Assembly (NCBI RefSeq): GCF_003850565.1
Contig: NZ_CP027706.1
Span: 2,480,001-2,544,000, forward strand
Direction: 5' to 3'
DNA: 64,000 nt
From: Pseudomonas sessilinigenes
GTDB taxonomy: Bacteria > Pseudomonadota > Gammaproteobacteria > Pseudomonadales > Pseudomonadaceae
The number at the start of each line of letters is the position of its first letter. Positions within the stretch are counted from its first letter, which is position 1. The position numbers and the translations under genes were made by a program. Positions 43,450-51,494 of the stretch are shown one piece after another. Under the pieces are notes generated by a model. The model did not search any database. It had not been told where the DNA came from and saw only the letters and a program-made list of their open reading frames with translations.

Positions 43450-44424
43450 ATGTCATTCGATACCCATACACGAGCCTGGGATCTGGTCCGGGACCTGGAC
43501 CTCTCCGGCAAGATCTACCTGGTGACCGGCGGCACTTCGGGGCTGGGCAAGGAAAGCGCCCGCTGCCTCGCTGCCCGTGGCGCCCGGGTACTGGTGCTGG
43601 GCAGCAGCGCCGAACGCGGTAATGCCGCGCTGGCCGAACTGCGGGCCGCCACGGGCAGCCAGTCGCTGCACTTCGAGGCGGTGCGCCTGGAGTCGTTGCG
43701 CGACGTCGACCGGCTGGCCTCAAGGCTGCTGGAGCAGTTGCCGCACCTGGACGGCGTCATCGCCAGTGCGGGGATCATGGCCACCGATTTCGCTCGTACC
43801 GACGATGGCCTGGAGTGCCAGTTCGGTATCAACCATATCGCCCACCATCGGTTGATCACCCGGCTGTTGCCGCTGCTGCGCCAGGCGGCCGCTGCCCGGG
43901 TGGTGCTGCTGACTTCGGGCGCCCATCGCCTGGCGGGCATCGATTTCGCCGATCCCAACTTCGAGCACCGGGCCTACGACCGCTGGACGGCCTATGGCCA
44001 GTCGAAGTCGGCCAACGTACTGTTCGCCGTGGGCCTGGACCAGCACCTGGCCGAGGAGGGCATTCGCGCCCTGGCGGTGGCCCCCGGAGTGGTGGCCGGG
44101 ACCAACCTGCACAATCACCTGACCGACGCCGACTTCGTGCCCTTGCTCGAACGCCAGCCCGGGCTGCGCCAGTTGACCCGGCGCAAGAGCACCGAGGAGG
44201 GTGCGGCGAGCATTCTCTGGGCCCTGCTGCATCCGCAGCTGGAGGGTTGTGGCGGTTACTACCTGGAGGATTGCCAGGTGGCCTTGAGCAACGCCGATCC
44301 CCTGGATCACCTGGGCGTCATGCCCCGGGTGCGTGATGTCGCCCAGGCCCTGCAACTGTGGACGCTCAGCGAGCGGCTGATCCAGCAGGCCCTGGCTGGC
44401 GAGCAGCGGGAGGTGCGGCCATGA
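43450..44424 (+). CDS. Short-chain dehydrogenase/reductase
   Basis: A 324-residue classical-to-extended SDR of the retinol-dehydrogenase-like type. The cofactor motif is TGGTSGLGKE (TGxxxGxG) near residues 26-35; the NAG-like motif appears as ASAGIMA, catalytic Ser in VVLLTSGAH and YxxxK in YGQSKSANVLF. About 40 extra residues at the C-terminus follow the core. Substrate is an alcohol or carbonyl produced in the same operon. The last four bases overlap the MoaF-like gene start. Confidence 0.87.
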   Translation: MSFDTHTRAWDLVRDLDLSGKIYLVTGGTSGLGKESARCLAARGARVLVLGSSAERGNAALAELRAATGSQSLHFEAVRLESLRDVDRLASRLLEQLPHLDGVIASAGIMATDFARTDDGLECQFGINHIAHHRLITRLLPLLRQAAAARVVLLTSGAHRLAGIDFADPNFEHRAYDRWTAYGQSKSANVLFAVGLDQHLAEEGIRALAVAPGVVAGTNLHNHLTDADFVPLLERQPGLRQLTRRKSTEEGAASILWALLHPQLEGCGGYYLEDCQVALSNADPLDHLGVMPRVRDVAQALQLWTLSERLIQQALAGEQREVRP

Positions 44425-45206
44425 ACCCGCTGGAGCAGGCGCTTCCCGGGTTCGATGACTTTGCCGCGCAGTTGCGCCTCAACCGCCTGCCCGACACCCC
44501 GGCGCTGCGCGGGCGGCGCTTCGTCCTGGCGTTCGCCGAGCAGCGTGGCGAGCTGGCGTTCGATAAACAGGGCGAGGTTCGTTGGCAGGGACTGCCGCTG
44601 GTGCTGGCGTCGGGGACGGCGCAAGCCAATGTGGTGCAGGCCTGCGCCGGGCTGTTTTTCATCGACCTGCCATTGCCGGCGGCGCAGCGCCAGAGCCTGG
44701 TGGTGATCATCGACGAGCAGCGATCCCGGGCCTTGCTGGTGCATTCCTGGCTGGATACCGGGCGCAAGGCTCGCGGATTGGCCTCCAATGTCGGCCAGGC
44801 GCTGCATCACGCCGGGTTGAATGGCCTGCCGGCAGGCGCACCGCCCGAGCGCAGCGGCGAGTTGATCGGCAAGCGCGTGCTCAATCTCTATAGCCAGGAC
44901 ACCGCGGTGGAGCATGTCTATCTCAACAGTCGCTGGTACGCCTACCAGATCCATGGCGGTGTGCGCCATGGTGACTGTGATTGCGACGAGGCCAGTTATT
45001 TCAAGCTGCGCGAGCAGTTGTACCTGGTGACCTTTCGCGAGAAGGCGGTGGATGTGGCGATCGTCTTCGTCCTCGACACCAGGGCCTGGCGCAATACCGG
45101 CATGGCCCTGGGCGAGGTGGATGGGACCTGGTTCAACGTGCCCATCGGCGCACAGGTACGACTGCTGAGCGAGACGGCGTATCCCGAAGGCATCTCGCCG
45201 CGCTGA
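44421..45206 (+). CDS. MoaF-like protein
   Basis: A 261-residue protein with two halves, like MoaF (N- and C-terminal MoaF domains). The second half contains GKRVLNLYSQDTAVEHVYLN and SYFKLREQLYLVTFREKAVD, a pattern typical of MoaF, a protein first seen in the monoamine-regulated moa operon of Klebsiella whose biochemical role is unclear. Despite the name there is no proof of a molybdenum-cofactor function. ATGA overlap with the SDR indicates translational coupling. It is the last gene of the operon; a palindromic MITE-like element follows 15 bp later. Confidence 0.75.
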   Translation: MNPLEQALPGFDDFAAQLRLNRLPDTPALRGRRFVLAFAEQRGELAFDKQGEVRWQGLPLVLASGTAQANVVQACAGLFFIDLPLPAAQRQSLVVIIDEQRSRALLVHSWLDTGRKARGLASNVGQALHHAGLNGLPAGAPPERSGELIGKRVLNLYSQDTAVEHVYLNSRWYAYQIHGGVRHGDCDCDEASYFKLREQLYLVTFREKAVDVAIVFVLDTRAWRNTGMALGEVDGTWFNVPIGAQVRLLSETAYPEGISPR

Positions 45207-45221
45207 AGGCCCGGGCATACT

Positions 45222-45384
45222 AGGGTCTGTTGCCATTTCGCCACGATCGCGCCGGAGCCAGTTTTAGCGCGCAGCTAAGCACGAGACGCGAAGTTTGGCC
45301 GTCCAAATGAGCCGTCGAGTAACGACGCGCCGCGCTAAAACCGGCCCGTCCCTTCGGGTTGCGCCGAAACGGCAACAGACCCTA
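45222..45384. mobile_element. MITE-like palindromic element
   Basis: A 163-bp element with terminal inverted repeats: TAGGGTCTGTTGCCATTTC at 45222-45240 and its inverse GAAACGGCAACAGACCCTA at 45366-45384 (18 of 19 match). Inside, GCCAGTTTTAGCGCG and CGCGCTAAAACCGGC pair, and TTTGG-CCGT-CCAAA forms the tip, so the whole element can fold as one imperfect hairpin. It carries no gene. It fills the space between the convergent MoaF-like and AraC genes and its right end overlaps the AraC stop codon. No flanking duplication is clear. Confidence 0.75.
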
Positions 45385-46398
45385 CAGGAACTGACGCCGG
45401 TAGCGCAGCGGCGGCACCCCGGTCCAGCGCTTGAAAGCCTTGGAAAACGCCGCGCTGTCGGCGTAGCCCAGGCTGTCGGCGAGTTCGTCGATCCGGGTGC
45501 CGGGATGGCGCATGCGTTCCAGGGCAAGGCTGTGCCGCACCTGCTCCAGCAGCTCGGAGAACACCACCTGTTCCAGGGCCAGCTTGCGTTGCACGCTACG
45601 TGGCGACAGGCACAGCTGGCGCGCGATGCGCTCCAGGGAGGGCGGCTGTTCGCCCAATTGCTGTTCCAGCAGGCGCCGCACCCGCTCATGGAAGCTGCCG
45701 CTGTGTTGTTCGGCGCACAGGCCCTGGATGTGCTCGCGAAAGAACAGCAGGACGTCGGCATCGCAGCCCTGGCCAGGGCACCTGTGGTCCAGCCAATGGT
45801 TGGCGAAGACGATGCCGTTGCTGGGCGCGGCATCCCGCACCGGGCAATCCAGCAACCCGGCCAGGGCCTCGCGGTCCTTGGCCGTCAGTTCATGGCAGAG
45901 GTCGATCCGCTGGGCTCGCCAGTCCTGCCCCAGGCGCAACTGCAAGACATGGATCAGCATGCCCAGGCTGAACTCCACGTCCTGGCGGCAGGCATTGGCC
46001 GGGTAGGCGGGCAACTGGTAGCTGATCTGCACCTGCTCGCCGTCGATGCGCAGTTGGGTGCGGGTGCCGCCCTGCAGGGCCGCGGTGCTGAGGTTGAGTT
46101 CAAGCAATGCGCCGTGCAGGGTCGCTTCGTTGAGGAACAGTTCGCGCAGCGGCGAGAGCACTGGGGAGCGGCTGGCAAGGCCGATGCGCGCGCCCAGCAG
46201 CGGGTCGTCCAAGGCCCGGGCCGCCTCTTCGAAGAAGCCCAGGTAGTGATCCAGTGGAATATTGTCCGCGGGTTTGAGCCCTTGCCACTGGGCCTGGGAG
46301 GGCGATGGCAGGCGCAGCTGCCGTTCTTGCAGGTACTCGAGCAAGGGGCTGAGCTTGAGGCGGCGCACATAGGCGCCGACGGGGCGGGATGCAGGCAT
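45382..46398 (-). CDS. AraC-family transcriptional regulator (OruR-like)
   Basis: A 338-residue regulator. Residues about 1-190 match the arabinose-binding-like N-terminal domain of OruR-type AraC proteins; residues 240-338 are the AraC HTH, with SLERIARQLCLSPRSVQRKL and LGYADSAAFSKAFKRWTG. ATG 46398 is used; an in-frame TTG at 46428 has a GGGGAC upstream and could be the true start. The stop codon TAG is made of the first three bases of the palindromic element downstream. It is the nearest regulator to the six-gene operon and converges with it, so it is a plausible but unproven controller. Confidence 0.85.
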   Translation of the reverse strand: MPASRPVGAYVRRLKLSPLLEYLQERQLRLPSPSQAQWQGLKPADNIPLDHYLGFFEEAARALDDPLLGARIGLASRSPVLSPLRELFLNEATLHGALLELNLSTAALQGGTRTQLRIDGEQVQISYQLPAYPANACRQDVEFSLGMLIHVLQLRLGQDWRAQRIDLCHELTAKDREALAGLLDCPVRDAAPSNGIVFANHWLDHRCPGQGCDADVLLFFREHIQGLCAEQHSGSFHERVRRLLEQQLGEQPPSLERIARQLCLSPRSVQRKLALEQVVFSELLEQVRHSLALERMRHPGTRIDELADSLGYADSAAFSKAFKRWTGVPPLRYRRQFL

Positions 46399-46504
46399 GG
46401 CGATGGCGTTTTTCTTATTGTTCTGCAAGGCACGTCCCCAGGTGGCTCGCGCGGTCCGGCAACCATACTAGACGAGGAGAAAAGCCCCGGACAATGGGCA
46501 TCGT

Positions 46505-48034
46505 TCACCTGTTCTCGATCCCCCGGGGCTGGACTCGGCCAGGTCCAGCGGGCTGTTCCGCACGGGCCCGTCGGCGGATGCCCAGCAGCAAGCCCATGGC
46601 CAGCAGGCTGGAGGCACCCGCCAGCAGCATGGCCAGGTGCAAACCGCTGGTCATGGCCGTGCGGTACAGCTCGCCGAACAGTGGGTTGTCCGGGGGCAAC
46701 TGGTGTTCGGTCACCGCTTGGTGGGCCAGTTCGCCGGCGTTGGCCATGCCGCTGGCCCGGGCCGACTCGCCCAGCACCTGGATGGCCCGGGCGCCCATCA
46801 GGCTGCCGAGCAGGGCGATGCCGATGCTCATGCCGGTCTGGCGCAGGGCATTCATGCTGGCCGAGGCGATCCCGGCGCGTTCCGGCGGTGCGCAGGCCAT
46901 CACTGTCAGGCCGGTGCCCGGCAGCGCCAGGCCCATGCCCAGGCCCAGCAGCCCCAGCAACGAGCCCACCAGCCAGTAGGGAGTGTGGGCGTCGAACAGA
47001 GTCATGGCGGTCATGGCCAGGCCCACCAGGCCGTAGCCGGCCACCATCAGCCAGGACAGGGGCACGCGCTGGTTGATGCGCCCGAAGCCGATGGCTACCA
47101 GGCCGGTGACGGTGAATTGCGGCAGCAGGCGCAGGCCGGTTTCGGCTGCGGACCAGCCCTGGATCTGCTGCAGGAAGATCGAGAAGAAGAACAGGCTGCT
47201 GTAGCTGGAAAAACCGAGGATGAACGAAGCCAGGTTGGCCACGGCGAACGGGCGCTGGCGGAACAGGTCCAGGGGTACCAGCGGCCGTTGCACCCGCCGC
47301 TCCACCAGGGTGAAGGCCAGCAGCCCCACGGCGGCCACCAATAAGGTCAGCAGGGGGCCTCGGCTGGCGAAGCCTTCTTCGCCGGCGAGGATCAGGCCAT
47401 AGGTCAGGGCCGCCAGCCACAACACGCTCAGTGCCTGGCCCAGCGGGTCGAGGGCGGCATGCTGTGGGTGCTTGCGCTCGCCGATTCCCCAGCACCCGAG
47501 GGCCAGGGCGAGGAGGCCGATGGGCAGGTTGATCAGGAAGATGCTCTGCCAGCCGACGGACTCCAGCAGCAGGCCGCCCACCAGGGGGCCGAGGATCAGC
47601 GCCAGGGCACTGAACGCCGACCAGCCGCCGATGACATGGGCCCGCTGGCGCAGGTCGGGGAAGGCGTGGCTGAGGATCGGCATCGCCCCGGGAATCAGCA
47701 GTGCCCCGGCCAGCCCCTGGACCGCGCGCCCGGCCAGCAGCAACCCGAGCTCCTGGGCCAGGGCGCAGAGCGCTGAACCCAGGGTGAACAACAACACCCC
47801 GGCCAGCCAGCAGCGCTTGTGGCCGAAGCGGTCGCCCAGGGGGCCGGCCGAGAGCATGAAGGCCGAGAGGCAGATGGCATAGGCGTTGACCACCCATTGC
47901 AGGCCGGCCAGGTCGGTGGCCAGGGCCTGTTGCAGGGTCGGCAGGGCGACGTTGACGATGCTGATGTCCAGCGAGGCGAGGAAGGTCCCGAGGTAGGCGG
48001 CGGCCACCAGGGCCGGGCGACGATAGCGTTCCAT
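46505..48034 (-). CDS. DHA2-family MFS drug efflux transporter
   Basis: A 509-residue inner membrane pump with about 14 membrane segments, as in the DHA2 (EmrB/QacA) family. LDISIVNVALPTLQQAL and the motif A region AGPLGDRFGHKRCW are characteristic; the middle motif GPLVGGLLLES (motif C, antiporters) is present. It should export toxic compounds in exchange for protons. The divergent TetR gene and the palindrome in the 154-bp spacer show the usual repressor-pump arrangement. ATG 48034 has GGGAG 7 bases upstream. Confidence 0.9.
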   Translation of the reverse strand: MERYRRPALVAAAYLGTFLASLDISIVNVALPTLQQALATDLAGLQWVVNAYAICLSAFMLSAGPLGDRFGHKRCWLAGVLLFTLGSALCALAQELGLLLAGRAVQGLAGALLIPGAMPILSHAFPDLRQRAHVIGGWSAFSALALILGPLVGGLLLESVGWQSIFLINLPIGLLALALGCWGIGERKHPQHAALDPLGQALSVLWLAALTYGLILAGEEGFASRGPLLTLLVAAVGLLAFTLVERRVQRPLVPLDLFRQRPFAVANLASFILGFSSYSSLFFFSIFLQQIQGWSAAETGLRLLPQFTVTGLVAIGFGRINQRVPLSWLMVAGYGLVGLAMTAMTLFDAHTPYWLVGSLLGLLGLGMGLALPGTGLTVMACAPPERAGIASASMNALRQTGMSIGIALLGSLMGARAIQVLGESARASGMANAGELAHQAVTEHQLPPDNPLFGELYRTAMTSGLHLAMLLAGASSLLAMGLLLGIRRRARAEQPAGPGRVQPRGIENR

Positions 48035-48091
48035 CAAACATCTCCCGTGGAGGGCTGGAGAGGGGTGAGGTACTCAGGTTAGTATTTCGAC

Positions 48092-48104
48092 TGACCGTCG
48101 GTCA
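48092..48104. promoter_or_regulatory. TetR operator
   Basis: TGACC-GTC-GGTCA, extended to ACTGACCGTCGGTCAAT, is the classic TetR-family palindrome in the spacer between the efflux pump and the tetR gene, 58 bp upstream of the pump start and 85 bp upstream of the regulator start. Confidence 0.75.
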
Positions 48105-48188
48105 ATGGAAAATGATAAATATTCTCAACTCTCTTTTGCCTGGCAATTGCCCTAGACTGGCGGCCCTCGCCACCGCCCGGAATCGTTC

Positions 48189-48821
48189 ATGATCGTGAAA
48201 CGCCACAAGGCCCAGGAACCTGCCAGCGACTTGCCGCAGCCGCGGACCAAACCCGCCGAAGTGCGCCTGGAAGAATTGATGGGCGCCGCCCGCAGCCTGT
48301 TCCTGGAGCAGGGAGTGGAGGCCACCACCATCAGCCAGATCGTCGAGCGCGCCGGGGTGGCCAAGGGCACCTTCTATCACTACTTCCAATCCAAGAACGA
48401 CATGCTGGCGGCCCTGGGTGAGCGCTATACCCGGGACTTCCTCGATTGCCTGGAGCAGGCGGTGGCGGCCTGCGCCGAGGATGACTGGGTGGCGAAGGTC
48501 AGTAGCTGGATCCGCGCCAGCGTCCAGGCCTACCTGGCCACCTACCACCTGCACGACATCGTCTACCCCAACCATCACCACCATGAGCGCGGCAACCCGG
48601 AGCGCAATGCGATCCTGCAGCAGTTGCAGGGCATCCTCGAAGGAGGGCGGCAGGCCGGCTGCTGGCCCCTGGAACAGCCGACGGTGATCGCCTCGCTGAT
48701 CTATGCCGGGGTGCACGGCGCCACCGATGACGTGATCGCCGCCCGCCAGGAAGATGGCCAGGCCCTGGCCGAGGCCATCGTCCAGGCCTGCCTGCGGATG
48801 CTCGGCGTGACCCAGCCCTGA
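48189..48821 (+). CDS. TetR-family transcriptional repressor
   Basis: A 210-residue TetR protein. The HTH spans residues about 25-71 (ARSLFLEQGVEATTISQIVE and GVAKGTFYHYFQSKNDML), the ligand domain follows. The N-terminal 22 residues are a basic extension before the HTH. A His cluster (YPNHHHHERG, about 126-135) in the ligand domain is unusual. It is divergent from the DHA2 pump and should repress it until a drug binds. The next gene starts 29 bp downstream. Confidence 0.9.
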   Translation: MIVKRHKAQEPASDLPQPRTKPAEVRLEELMGAARSLFLEQGVEATTISQIVERAGVAKGTFYHYFQSKNDMLAALGERYTRDFLDCLEQAVAACAEDDWVAKVSSWIRASVQAYLATYHLHDIVYPNHHHHERGNPERNAILQQLQGILEGGRQAGCWPLEQPTVIASLIYAGVHGATDDVIAARQEDGQALAEAIVQACLRMLGVTQP

Positions 48822-48850
48822 AGTTCTTCTCGGTACAAGGAAAGACCCCG

Positions 48851-49225
48851 ATGAAACACAGCAAACGCCTGCTCGGCGCGGTACTGGCCGTATTCCTGGC
48901 GTACAAGGGTTATGGCTGGTTCTACTACGGCACGCCCTACCAGGACCGCTACTACAGTGACGACCGGGCCTTCTACTACCAGAAGTACCGGCTGTTCAGC
49001 TGGCGCGCCTGGATTCCGGCCATGACCATGCCCGGCGATGGCGACAGCTCGCGCTACTCCACCGGTGGCTACCTGCGGGTGTTCAAGGCCGATGGCAGCC
49101 TGGTGGGCGAGTCTTATGACCCGTGCATTGCGGTGGTGGAGGTGTCCTGGGGCAGCGAGCACGTGGTGGGCTTTGGCTGCGACGACCACCTGATAGCGTT
49201 GCCGGCCACGACCGCCAAGGACTGA
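48851..49225 (+). CDS. Small membrane-anchored hypothetical protein
   Basis: A 124-residue protein with an N-terminal hydrophobic segment (about 7-28) serving as anchor or uncleaved signal, then an aromatic-rich stretch (WFYYGTPYQDRYYSDDR) and a beta-rich rest with VAVVEVSWGSEHVVGFGCDD-like strands. No family is recognised. It follows tetR by 29 bp on the same strand and may be co-transcribed. A strong GC stem follows. Confidence 0.72.
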   Translation: MKHSKRLLGAVLAVFLAYKGYGWFYYGTPYQDRYYSDDRAFYYQKYRLFSWRAWIPAMTMPGDGDSSRYSTGGYLRVFKADGSLVGESYDPCIAVVEVSWGSEHVVGFGCDDHLIALPATTAKD

Positions 49226-49233
49226 AGCCCGGC

Positions 49234-49266
49234 GCGCTGCGGCCGAGTTGCACGTGGCCGCAGCGC
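49234..49266. terminator. Perfect 11-bp stem between convergent genes
   Basis: GCGCTGCGGCC (49234-49244) pairs with GGCCGCAGCGC (49256-49266) around an 11-base loop, between the small membrane protein and the convergent DUF6602-like gene. Confidence 0.6.
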
Positions 49267-49271
49267 AGGTT

Positions 49272-50297
49272 TCAGAAGCCGTTGTCCCGGGCGAAGTCCA
49301 GCCGTGGGTCGCTGATGCGCGTGAGGTTCACCGCGGCGCCCGACCAGCCACCTTCCATCTCTTCGCTCAAGTGATAGCGGGTCAGGTCGTACTGGATCGC
49401 GGTGCTGCCCAGCTGCGGATGACCGATCCGGGAGGTGAGGGTCTGCAGCAGGCTGGAGATCAGGTACTGCAGGGGCGACTCGCAGGTTTTCAGGCCGATC
49501 CCGTAGTCGAAGCCCTGGGCGTCGCGCTCGCGGAAATAGCCCAGGAACTCGCGTTTGTCCAGGTTGCATCCCAGCGCCCGGTTGAAGGCCTGGCGGCAGG
49601 CCTCCAGCTCTTCGCCGGCAACCCGGGGCAGGCCCAGGATGTTGTTGAGGTTCTTCAATGTCACGCAGCCCTGGGTGGCGATCACCTCCGGCATCAGGAT
49701 CACGTCCTGCTCGCCCTGGGCCAGGGGCTCGCTGTGCCAGGCGTTGAGGCTTTGGCGCAGCTTGTCCAGGCTGCCGGCGGTATAGCCGTTGTAGCCATAG
49801 ATGTAGGTTGGCGGCAGCAGCTGGTCGCGGACCGAGAAGGATTGCGCCGGTGGCAGGTCGGCGAAGGGTTTGCGGTACATGAACTGGCTGTAGTGGTTCA
49901 TGGATTCCCGGGTGATCGACACCTTGAGGTTGCGTACCGACTTGCCGTTCTCCAGGGCCTGGAACAACTGCGTTTCGTTGAGCTGCGACTTGACCTCCAC
50001 CGTGGCCACCACGCCTTCGATCAGGTACACATCGGCCGAGCCGAAGGTGCGCAGGATGGGAAAGTCGTTGCGGTAGATGATCAGGTCGATCTGCTTGGAG
50101 ATCCCGCCCTCGGCATCGACGATCTGCCCTGAGCCGATGCTGATATTGCGCGGCAGGAAGCGTTGCAGCACATCCCTGATGAAACTCTCCCGGGCGTCGC
50201 CCAGGATGGTCTTGTGGTCGGCGATGCTGCTGCTCACCGCAAAGCTGCTTTCCAGCACCTTGGCGATGGACTTGGCCCACCTGTTGATGATTGCCAC
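49272..50297 (-). CDS. DUF6602-like protein with nuclease-type (PD-(D/E)xK) fold
   Basis: A 341-residue cytoplasmic protein. The first 110 residues hold an arrangement like restriction-endonuclease-fold enzymes: ESFIRDVLQRFLP (E37), ISKQIDLIIYRND (D71) and VATVEVKSQLNE (E101-x-K103). I associate it with the DUF6602 domain, found in many bacteria with no proven role. The C-terminal half is helical with no motif I can name. Possible roles are nucleic-acid cleavage or defence; nothing adjacent (no methylase, no toxin) defines it. It lies 29 bp downstream of the AlkC-like gene on the same strand, so it could be co-transcribed with a DNA-repair gene. Confidence 0.72.
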   Translation of the reverse strand: MAIINRWAKSIAKVLESSFAVSSSIADHKTILGDARESFIRDVLQRFLPRNISIGSGQIVDAEGGISKQIDLIIYRNDFPILRTFGSADVYLIEGVVATVEVKSQLNETQLFQALENGKSVRNLKVSITRESMNHYSQFMYRKPFADLPPAQSFSVRDQLLPPTYIYGYNGYTAGSLDKLRQSLNAWHSEPLAQGEQDVILMPEVIATQGCVTLKNLNNILGLPRVAGEELEACRQAFNRALGCNLDKREFLGYFRERDAQGFDYGIGLKTCESPLQYLISSLLQTLTSRIGHPQLGSTAIQYDLTRYHLSEEMEGGWSGAAVNLTRISDPRLDFARDNGF

Positions 50298-50326
50298 GAG
50301 GTCTTCCTTGTGTGGATTGAGAGGGG

Positions 50327-51421
50327 TCAGGGCAGCAGGTCGAAGTGCGCGCTGGCCAACTGTTCGCCGTTGACCAACAGGTGCACCAGGTGGCGCCCGG
50401 GGTAGTGTCGACGGGTGGTGAATTCACGGATCTGCTGCTGGCGGGCCAGTGCCTGGCGCCCCTGGCCGGGCAGGGTGAAGGTCTTGAGCTTGAACACCTT
50501 GGTGCTGGCGGCGCCCGAGGCCTTGATGTAGTCGATGGCGTAGTCCACCACCAGGCGCTGGGGCTGCGAGCTGCTGGAGACCAGTTCCAGCGCCAGCTCC
50601 AGGCGCTCGCCCAGGCGCAAGGCCGCGGGCGTGACGGTGAAGTGCTTTACCTGGACCTCGGCCCGGGCCCCGGCGCCGATCAAGGCCAGGGCCTGGCGCT
50701 CGCCCTGCTTGATCAGGCTGCGCAGGCCATGGCGGACGATCCAGGCCGTGTGCGGTTGCTCCAGCGGCCAGTCTTGCAGGCGTTGCAGCACCCACTGCGG
50801 GTGGTCCTTGGTGATGTCGTTGAGGTGGTTGGCCACCGACTTGCGCACATACAGGCTGGGGTCGTTGCGCAGTCGCTCGAGGATCGGCGCCGCCAGCCCA
50901 GGTTCGGCCTGCAGGCGTTCCAGGCGGAACGACCAGGGCAGGCGCGGGCGGCTGCCTTCGCTGGCCAGGCGGCGCACGTGTTCGTCCGGATCGCGCGACC
51001 AGTCGTACATATGCTCCAGGGTCGCCGCCTGCTGGTTGACCAGGAACGGGCGCACGGCGAACTCCGAGGAGCCAAAACCGGTGAAGAACTTCAGCGCCGC
51101 CATGGAGCGGGCGAAGTCATGGGTGCCATGGCTGGCCACGAAGTGCGGCAGGAACATGCAGACGAAGCGGCTGTCGAGCCGTGGCGCCAGGGCATACAAC
51201 AGTTCCAGGCTGTGTTCGTAGTGCCCGGGCAGCACCTGGTGCAGGCTGTCGCTGACCCGCGCCAGGCGCTGCATCACCGAGAGCTCGGCCAGGCCCTGGC
51301 TGGCGCGCTTGAGAAAGCCCGGGTGATCGAACGCCGGATACACCTCGCGCATGGCGTCGGCGATATGCACCAGGCGTTGCTGGTTGAAGATTTCCTTGAG
51401 GGCTGGGGCGGCGTCGCTCAT
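50327..51421 (-). CDS. DNA alkylation repair protein, AlkC-like
   Basis: A 364-residue HEAT-repeat DNA glycosylase relative. The N-terminal 250 residues are helical repeats with FLPHFVASHGTHDFARSMAA, RLASEGSRPRLPWSFRLERL and YVRKSVANHLNDITKDHP, all characteristic of the AlkC/AlkD family that excises alkylated bases without base flipping. The last 110 residues (VKHFTVTPAALRLGERLELA onward) are beta-rich, matching the Ig-like domain of the AlkC subgroup studied in P. fluorescens. Start MSDAAP at 51421. It sits between the Kef-type antiporter and the DUF6602-like gene. Confidence 0.87.
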   Translation of the reverse strand: MSDAAPALKEIFNQQRLVHIADAMREVYPAFDHPGFLKRASQGLAELSVMQRLARVSDSLHQVLPGHYEHSLELLYALAPRLDSRFVCMFLPHFVASHGTHDFARSMAALKFFTGFGSSEFAVRPFLVNQQAATLEHMYDWSRDPDEHVRRLASEGSRPRLPWSFRLERLQAEPGLAAPILERLRNDPSLYVRKSVANHLNDITKDHPQWVLQRLQDWPLEQPHTAWIVRHGLRSLIKQGERQALALIGAGARAEVQVKHFTVTPAALRLGERLELALELVSSSSQPQRLVVDYAIDYIKASGAASTKVFKLKTFTLPGQGRQALARQQQIREFTTRRHYPGRHLVHLLVNGEQLASAHFDLLP

Positions 51422-51494
51422 GGAGGGTTCCTGTCTGGGGAGGGGGCCGCCCAATCTAGACTGGGCGGCTGACAGAATCTGTCAGGAGAGTGCT

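Noticed and set aside
45264..45833. An open frame crossing the palindromic element and the AraC gene
   Set aside because: Its translation is an antisense-type Arg/Pro-rich shadow of the AraC reading frame.
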